From: Clostridia bacterium
GTDB lineage: Bacteria; Bacillota; Clostridia; Christensenellales; Aristaeellaceae
DNA: 7,298 nt
Direction: 5' to 3'
Assembly: GCA_017412445.1 (NCBI GenBank)
Contig: JAFPYA010000236.1
Location: 1-7,298 of the forward strand
Position numbers and translations under genes: made by a program. Of this stretch, positions 1 to 4,699 are shown piece after piece; position 1 is the first letter of the stretch; each line of letters starts with the position of its first letter. Under the pieces are notes generated by a model. The model did no database searches and was not told the DNA's origin. It saw nothing but the letters and a program-made list of their open reading frames with translations.

Positions 1-1
1 A

Positions 2-1894
2 TCAGGCCAGAGCGTATTCAATAATAAACAGACGGACTGGAGCGTAGAATACAGCGTTCAGCTCAAGGACGCCGCGTCTGATGAGCCTGCATACTATAAG
101 CTTTCAAGCTACAGCGACACAAGCTCAGGGCACAAGGGCACGGTAACCACCGACATCATCGCCGATTCGGGCACCTATGTGGTGCACTTAAAGGCCACAA
201 ACAACGACACCGGCGCCGTGCTCACAAAGGATGTCACCGTGGAAATAGAGGATGAGGAGCCGCAGCTTGTAGAGGACGAGCTTGAAAACAAAGAATTCGG
301 CATTTTAAAGACTTACTATGCCGCAGCCCTCGACCCGGACGAGTACAATGAAATAGATCTGGCGGATCACTACAGCGACCGAAAGGACGAGGAAAGAGGC
401 AGGGAGCTGACATTCTCTACCGAACAGCTGAGCAGCCGCTACTCTATTCAGGGCAGCAAGATAAGGATATATACCAACCTCTTCAAGGAAAACCTGAGCA
501 TAGTCATAAGCGCTGAGGACAGCAACCATCAGGCAAACAACAACGGCAAGATACAGGTTGTGTATATAGACTTTGCCTCCTTTGTGCAAAGCTACAACGA
601 CAGGGGGATAAGCCTCAAGGCGGAGGGCGAAGATACCTACCTTCGCTTTGACACAATTGAGTACGACGTCAGCTACGAAATACCCACCACCAAAAGCGCG
701 AGGGATATGGACGTTAGCTATGACGGCGTGACGGTAATAGAGAAAAATGTAAAAGACGCCATAGACGAGATGTACCCGGAATACCTTAAGACCGTAGAGG
801 CCGAGTACACAATATCCTACCTCGGCGCGGAGGGAGAAGCCACTTCAAATGCTCGCGGAATATATTCCGGCAAGCTGAGCGTAGGCAGCGGCGTTAAGAA
901 GCTTAAGATAGACCCGTCCGAAAGCCTTAAACAGGACGGCGAAACCGTAAAGGCGGGCACTTACGTTATAAAGCTCACGCTCTACGGCGGCCTCGGCTCT
1001 AACAGGCAGGTCATCAGCGAGTGCGAAAAGCGCTTCGTAATCAAAAACACCGTGCCCTACGACAAGGGCGCGATCCCCGGCAGCTTCGAGCACACGATCC
1101 CGTGGAAGGGAAGCGAGAGGGCGGAGGATGACCGCATATTCATAGACCTTAAGGAGCTTGCCTCGGTAGAACCCGATGAAAAAATCACCTTCACGGTGAA
1201 TATGGAGGCCTCCGGCAAGGAGGACGTCTACAGGCTCTACCGTCTGCCTGAGGGCGGCTACCTGCTCAGCGCCGCCGCGGTGGAGGACGCCACGCCCGTA
1301 CAGGACAACAGGCTTGTGTGGGCGACAGGGGACAAAAACGCGTCTTACGGCCTCTACGCCGACGCGGCGGGACACGGGCGCAAGAGCCTCACCGTCAAAG
1401 TTTCGGACGACGACAACGCGGGCTTTGAAAAGGAAATAACCCTGACCACGCTCTACAGGTACGAAAAGGAAATAATTATCGCCGCGCTCGCCTTAATAGC
1501 GCTGATAGCGCTGCTGCTGCTGTATAAGCTGATAAGGTACCTGCTCAAGCCCGCCTTCAGTGAGAATGACCTTATCAAGGTCACCTACAACGGCCGCGAC
1601 ACAAGGTTCAGGCTGCAAAGCTGGAAAAAGTCGGGCATCACCCTCAGGGAAATAATGATATACGCGGGCGTGGCGTTCGCGGGAGACATATCTCTCAAGG
1701 ACTGCGACGATATAGTGTTCATGCCGGCAAAGGGCAAAAACGACTTTGCGGTCAAGCTCGCAAAGAACAAAGGCCCCGTGCTTATAATGGGCGGAGCGGA
1801 GCAGAACGCCGGGTTCAAGGTACCCGAGGGCACCGCGGTAACCGTGAAGCTCAACAGCGAAGAGAGCATGAACATCGTAAGGGTTTCACAATGA
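2..1894 (+). CDS. Partial large surface protein: cadherin/Ig-like modules, one TM helix, cytoplasmic tail (5' end outside window)
   Basis: The frame is open from base 2 with no stop, so the gene starts upstream; an internal ATG at 179 has no reason to be the start. 630 residues are visible. Numbered from the first visible residue, about 55-84 form a beta-strand module (ADSGTYVVHLKATNND). About 117-190 (IDLADHYSD, then LTFSTEQL and VISAEDSNH) resemble dystroglycan/cadherin-like repeats, and about 370-485 (IDLKELASVEPDEKITFTV, ending VKVSDDDNAGF) look like a second, more diverged one. A single hydrophobic helix lies at 491-508, followed by basic residues (KLIRYLLK), which implies outside-to-inside topology. 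A tail of about 120 residues follows, rich in short beta strands and not recognised. The stop TGA overlaps an ATG at 1891 (ATGA), and the next real start is 20 bases on, so the genes are probably cotranscribed. The missing N-terminus could carry a von Willebrand A domain, as in some multidomain clostridial proteins, but none is visible. Function unknown; a ligand-binding or mechanical surface protein is inferred. Confidence 0.85.
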   Translation, partial: SGQSVFNNKQTDWSVEYSVQLKDAASDEPAYYKLSSYSDTSSGHKGTVTTDIIADSGTYVVHLKATNNDTGAVLTKDVTVEIEDEEPQLVEDELENKEFGILKTYYAAALDPDEYNEIDLADHYSDRKDEERGRELTFSTEQLSSRYSIQGSKIRIYTNLFKENLSIVISAEDSNHQANNNGKIQVVYIDFASFVQSYNDRGISLKAEGEDTYLRFDTIEYDVSYEIPTTKSARDMDVSYDGVTVIEKNVKDAIDEMYPEYLKTVEAEYTISYLGAEGEATSNARGIYSGKLSVGSGVKKLKIDPSESLKQDGETVKAGTYVIKLTLYGGLGSNRQVISECEKRFVIKNTVPYDKGAIPGSFEHTIPWKGSERAEDDRIFIDLKELASVEPDEKITFTVNMEASGKEDVYRLYRLPEGGYLLSAAAVEDATPVQDNRLVWATGDKNASYGLYADAAGHGRKSLTVKVSDDDNAGFEKEITLTTLYRYEKEIIIAALALIALIALLLLYKLIRYLLKPAFSENDLIKVTYNGRDTRFRLQSWKKSGITLREIMIYAGVAFAGDISLKDCDDIVFMPAKGKNDFAVKLAKNKGPVLIMGGAEQNAGFKVPEGTAVTVKLNSEESMNIVRVSQ

Positions 1895-1898
1895 CAGG

Positions 1899-1905
1899 AA
1901 AGGAG
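1899..1905 (+). promoter_or_regulatory. Ribosome binding site deciding the 1915 start
   Basis: AAAGGAG lies 9 bases before ATG 1915. The longer in-frame ATG at 1891 (overlapping the upstream stop as ATGA) has only a weaker AAGGG at 1879-1883 and would put seven polar residues (MTGKESKT) before a classical signal peptide. Both points favour 1915. Confidence 0.75.
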
Positions 1906-1914
1906 AGTAAGACG

Positions 1915-3447
1915 ATGAAGAGGTTTATTTACGCGCTGTCGTGCGTTATTGTAATCGCGCTGTGCGCGGCTTCGTTTGCCGAGGGCTCCTTTACAATCCC
2001 CATGGACAGTCAAACCTACGAGGAGACGGTCTGGCCGGAAGACATTCGCTCTGAATACGACTATGACAAAAGCGAAGCGGTTTTTACCGTGGAGAGCGAT
2101 AAAGACATAGACAGGGTGTTCAGAAGCTTCATGGATTATCAGAAGGCTCAGACCGCCAAGGAAGCCTGGCTCGACAAATACCGTTCAGACGGCGATGAAG
2201 CGGATTTGTATACGCAGGCGCAGGCGCAAAACGGGCCTGAGGCGGACGTGTACGATGAGGAAGGCCTTGAGGCGCTGATTTCCGAAAACGCAAGCGGACG
2301 GCAGGGCGAATTCGAGTTCGTCTACGCCCAGGAGTATGAGCTGTCGTTTGACGCGCTCGAAAGGCTCATGTACCGCGCTGGCGCCCAGAGCTTTTCCTGG
2401 CAGATGAGCCTGAAAAACAGAACCTGCCGCGTCTACGACATCGTCTATACCGAAACGGAGATTATCAGCCCAAGCGACATAAATGAGCTTCCGCTCCTGC
2501 TCGACGAAAGGATAAGAGGCGGCAATACGGAAGAGTTTTTGCTCAACGTCGACGAAGCGGTCTTTGGGACGCTCAGCGAAAACGGCGGGGAGCACTTAAG
2601 CGAATTGCTTTCGCTGAGCGGCATAAAGCAGGCCGAATTGCAGTTTTCGAGCGATTACCGTCAGGTGCTTGTAAGCAACCCCGAGGTTTATGAGGCGATA
2701 TACATACTCAACCATACCGATTCGCTGAATGAGGAGCAGCAGGCGCTCTACGATTTGGCCCTTGCGGTAGCGGACGCGGCGACAGGGAAGGACTCCGATA
2801 CGGCCAAAGCCGAGGCGATTGTCGAGGCGCTGTGCAGGGCAATGTCCAAAGACGACAGCGCCCAGTTAAAGGACTGCGACAGCGAAATGTACGCCAACAT
2901 GTTCTACCTCTCCGCCGGCATCGCGGGGCTGGACGTACAGTTTGTTTCCGGCACGGTGGACGGCGAAGCGAGGCTGTGGAACGCGGTGAATTATCCCGAC
3001 CTTAACGGCAGCAGGTATTATGTGGACGTATTCGCGTGCGACAGGAAGGATATTGCGGATCCCGACGCGAAAAGAGGAGAGCCGTTCATGGTCGCCTGGG
3101 CGTATGTGAACTTTACTCAGGAGATGTTCACAAAATATGCCGTAATCGAGTTTGCGCCCAAAACCACGGCGCTTGGCGATGACTACAGCGCCCCCGCCGC
3201 GCTTACAGCGGTTTCGGACAGGGACGAGCTTATAAACTGGATCGTCGCCAACAGGAAATTTTCGGTGAAAGAGGCCTATCAGTTCATCGTGAACGGCACC
3301 GTTACGAAGGACGAGATCATCAAAGCCGCAAAAGAAGACCAAAGAACTAACTGGTCAATGACCGAGGACGGCTCAAAGGGCTCCGGCTGCTACGTCGATA
3401 TCACCGACGATGGCAGGACCTTCGTGGACATCTACTTTAATTATTGA
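1915..3447 (+). CDS. Secreted protein with degenerate transglutaminase-like domain
   Basis: A 510-residue protein. Residues 1-22 are a signal peptide: MKRF, a hydrophobic core, then ASFA before E23. No lipobox is present, so it should be released or held by partners. Residues ~270-395 follow the order of a transglutaminase-like (papain-fold) core: an acidic helical lead-in (LNEEQQALYDLALAVADAA), a helix and strand (EMYANMFYLSAGIAGLDVQFVSG, 324-346) matching the usual 'C-x-x-YA...GI...V-x-G', then ARLWNAV (352-358) matching 'HAWN-x-V', and YYVDVFACD (368-376) matching 'WYxVDxTxxD'. By this alignment the catalytic Cys is Ser323 and the His is Arg353; only Asp371 remains, so the domain is probably inactive and used for binding. 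Flanking segments at ~114-180, 187-255 and 433-510 look like diverged copies of one alpha/beta module. It sits between two membrane-protein genes, suggesting extracytoplasmic work with them. The fold assignment is by eye. Confidence 0.85.
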   Translation: MKRFIYALSCVIVIALCAASFAEGSFTIPMDSQTYEETVWPEDIRSEYDYDKSEAVFTVESDKDIDRVFRSFMDYQKAQTAKEAWLDKYRSDGDEADLYTQAQAQNGPEADVYDEEGLEALISENASGRQGEFEFVYAQEYELSFDALERLMYRAGAQSFSWQMSLKNRTCRVYDIVYTETEIISPSDINELPLLLDERIRGGNTEEFLLNVDEAVFGTLSENGGEHLSELLSLSGIKQAELQFSSDYRQVLVSNPEVYEAIYILNHTDSLNEEQQALYDLALAVADAATGKDSDTAKAEAIVEALCRAMSKDDSAQLKDCDSEMYANMFYLSAGIAGLDVQFVSGTVDGEARLWNAVNYPDLNGSRYYVDVFACDRKDIADPDAKRGEPFMVAWAYVNFTQEMFTKYAVIEFAPKTTALGDDYSAPAALTAVSDRDELINWIVANRKFSVKEAYQFIVNGTVTKDEIIKAAKEDQRTNWSMTEDGSKGSGCYVDITDDGRTFVDIYFNY

Positions 3448-3456
3448 TACAATATG

Positions 3457-3462
3457 AGGAGG
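3457..3462 (+). promoter_or_regulatory. Ribosome binding site deciding the 3471 start
   Basis: A perfect AGGAGG lies 8 bases before ATG 3471. The longer frame beginning at 3444 overlaps the upstream stop, has no comparable site and would add MIQYEEGKL before MKRF; it is not preferred. Confidence 0.8.
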
Positions 3463-3470
3463 GAAAACTC

Positions 3471-4415
3471 ATGAAAAGGTTTATTTGTCTTGTTTTGGCG
3501 GCGGCGCTTTTGCTCGCCTCGCTGGCACTGCTGTACACCAACCTGCTGTATCGCCTGTTCGATAAGGGGCAGGTGGACGAGTTTATGAACAAGGTGGATC
3601 AGCTGGCAAACGAGACGCAGGCTGATACGGGCGCGGACGCCCAAACGCCTGTGGATGCGGAACAACCCGAAGGCCTCAGCGGAGAAGTCGTGGACACCGG
3701 GGAACAAACTGAGAGTGAAGCGCAGGGCATCGAGCGTCTGGGCTTTGACTACTTCCCGCTCTACACGCGCACCGAGGAAATTACCCGCAAGTACGTGTTC
3801 AAAATCAACGAGGGCGACATCAACGGCTTTGGCAGCATAATCACTGACGCGACCAACGCCTACGGCGATCAGGGCGTTATGACCGAGGTATACTCCATTA
3901 TAATAATCGCCCTGCTCTCTATACCCGTGTACATGCTGGTGCGCCTGCTGGCCTACAGCACCGTGTACGAAATGACCAACGAAGCCAACGCGCTTATCAG
4001 ACCCTTCGCGCGCGGCCTTGCCTGCATCGCCTGCGCGACCGTAAGCGTGACGCTCACTTGGTTCGTATACAGAAGCACGCTGTACCAGTTCGCGTTAGGC
4101 AAGCTGACCGACTGGATCAGCTCCTTCGACTCGTCGAAGATAGCTCTCAACGCCGTGAACATACTGATTATTGTGGTCATAGCCATCGCGCTGATTGCCA
4201 TACTCAGAAAGACCGTGTTCAGGGGCTCGGTGGTTACCAGCGTGCTTACGGCGCTGCTCAGAGTCGTGCTGTTCGTTATCTTCTTCGCGTTCCTTAACGC
4301 GTTCCTCTCCGTGAAGAACCTGACTTGGTACGTGGCGATATTCGTGCTGGCCGCGCTGCTGGTGATAGGCCTTATAGACCTTCTCATCGAGCCCGCAAAG
4401 AGCAAGAGGAGATAA
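3471..4415 (+). CDS. Polytopic membrane protein with acidic extracytoplasmic linker
   Basis: A 314-residue protein, family not recognised. Hydrophobic segments are at about 5-24, 142-162, 183-200, 228-245, 255-279 and 285-306. The first is an uncleaved anchor or signal-like helix. Residues ~33-100 are polar and acidic, rich in D, E, Q, T and G (NETQADTGADAQTPVDAEQ), typical of a flexible linker, followed by a more structured stretch (GFDYFPLYTRTEEITRKYVF). With the N-terminus inside, the linker falls outside the cell. The loops carrying RPFAR (177-181) and RKTVFR (246-251) and the tail KSKRR then fall inside, in agreement with the positive-inside rule. The gene starts 23 bases after the preceding stop and is the last before a hairpin terminator. 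Its position between a secreted protein and a tubulin-like GTPase suggests it could couple cytoplasmic and outer parts of one complex; this is inference. Confidence 0.87.
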   Translation: MKRFICLVLAAALLLASLALLYTNLLYRLFDKGQVDEFMNKVDQLANETQADTGADAQTPVDAEQPEGLSGEVVDTGEQTESEAQGIERLGFDYFPLYTRTEEITRKYVFKINEGDINGFGSIITDATNAYGDQGVMTEVYSIIIIALLSIPVYMLVRLLAYSTVYEMTNEANALIRPFARGLACIACATVSVTLTWFVYRSTLYQFALGKLTDWISSFDSSKIALNAVNILIIVVIAIALIAILRKTVFRGSVVTSVLTALLRVVLFVIFFAFLNAFLSVKNLTWYVAIFVLAALLVIGLIDLLIEPAKSKRR

Positions 4416-4460
4416 GCCAAACGCGCGATGCGGGCGACGTCCGCCTGCCATAAGCGACAA

Positions 4461-4497
4461 AAGGGCCGCTGCATTTGCGCAGCGGCCCCTGTTATTT
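4461..4497 (+). terminator. Rho-independent terminator-like hairpin after the membrane-protein gene
   Basis: GGGCCGCTGC (4463-4472) pairs perfectly with GCAGCGGCCC (4479-4488) across the 6-base loop ATTTGC, giving a 10-bp, GC-rich stem. It is preceded by AAAA and followed by CTGTTATTT, an imperfect T-rich tract. It begins 47 bases after the stop at 4415. The interrupted T tract may make it leaky, allowing some read-through into the tubulin-like gene. Confidence 0.75.
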
Positions 4498-4505
4498 GCC
4501 CCGGA

Positions 4506-4518
4506 GAAGTGTCACTTC
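4506..4518. promoter_or_regulatory. Palindrome, possible operator
   Basis: GAAGTG-T-CACTTC is a perfect 6+1+6 inverted repeat. Beyond one mismatch (A4505/G4519) it extends by GG/CC to 4503-4521. It lies 17 bases downstream of the terminator stem and 181 bases before the tubulin-like start. The symmetry fits a dimeric repressor site, but no matching regulator gene is in the window. It could also be chance. Confidence 0.3.
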
Positions 4519-4686
4519 GCCAAAGTCGCAGGCAGGGAACAGGCATAAGGACGTCGAATAATATGTCTGAAAAGCAGGACTTTACGGGTGTGGCTCATCT
4601 GAACGCTGCCCTGCAGCAGCTGACGGGAGTTAGAGCTGTACGACTGAGAAAAGCTTTGTTCCGGCGGACGTGCATAATTGTTCAAA

Positions 4687-4692
4687 AAGGAG
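4687..4692 (+). promoter_or_regulatory. Ribosome binding site of the tubulin-like gene
   Basis: AAGGAG lies 7 bases before ATG 4700, fixing the start. An in-frame GTG at 4670 has no ribosome binding site and is rejected. Confidence 0.8.
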
Positions 4693-4699
4693 ATCGACC

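Larger units (their letters stand above)
4416..4699. other. Intergenic region between the membrane-protein operon and the tubulin-like gene
   Basis: 284 bases without a convincing gene. It holds a strong hairpin (4463-4488), a 13-base palindrome (4506-4518), a small hairpin GCTGC/GCAGC (4605-4617) and three copies of GGACGT (4549-4554 and 4667-4672 forward, 4437-4442 reverse). ACGTCCGCC at 4437-4445 and GGCGGACGT at 4663-4671 form a perfect 9-base inverted repeat spanning most of the region. No promoter with good -35 and -10 boxes is visible, although the size of the gap and the terminator suggest that the downstream gene has its own. Confidence 0.7.

Noticed and set aside
845..1375. 176-codon minus-strand frame and similar ones at 305-589, 1585-2013, 2185-2595, 2866-3342 and 5108-5716
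   Set aside because: All are opposite well-supported genes with good starts and domains, and none has convincing signals of its own.
3953..4546. 197-codon minus-strand frame
   Set aside because: Opposite the membrane-protein gene and terminator, with no ribosome binding site and no domain; apparent hydrophobic stretches mirror the sense gene.
4536..4564. Promoter-like GGAACA ... TAATAT with 17-base spacing
   Set aside because: Only three of six -35 bases match; too weak to call although the position would suit a promoter for the tubulin-like gene.
4656..4678. Promoter-like TTGTTC ... CATAAT upstream of the tubulin-like gene
   Set aside because: Spacing between the boxes is only 11 bases and transcription would begin at the ribosome binding site.
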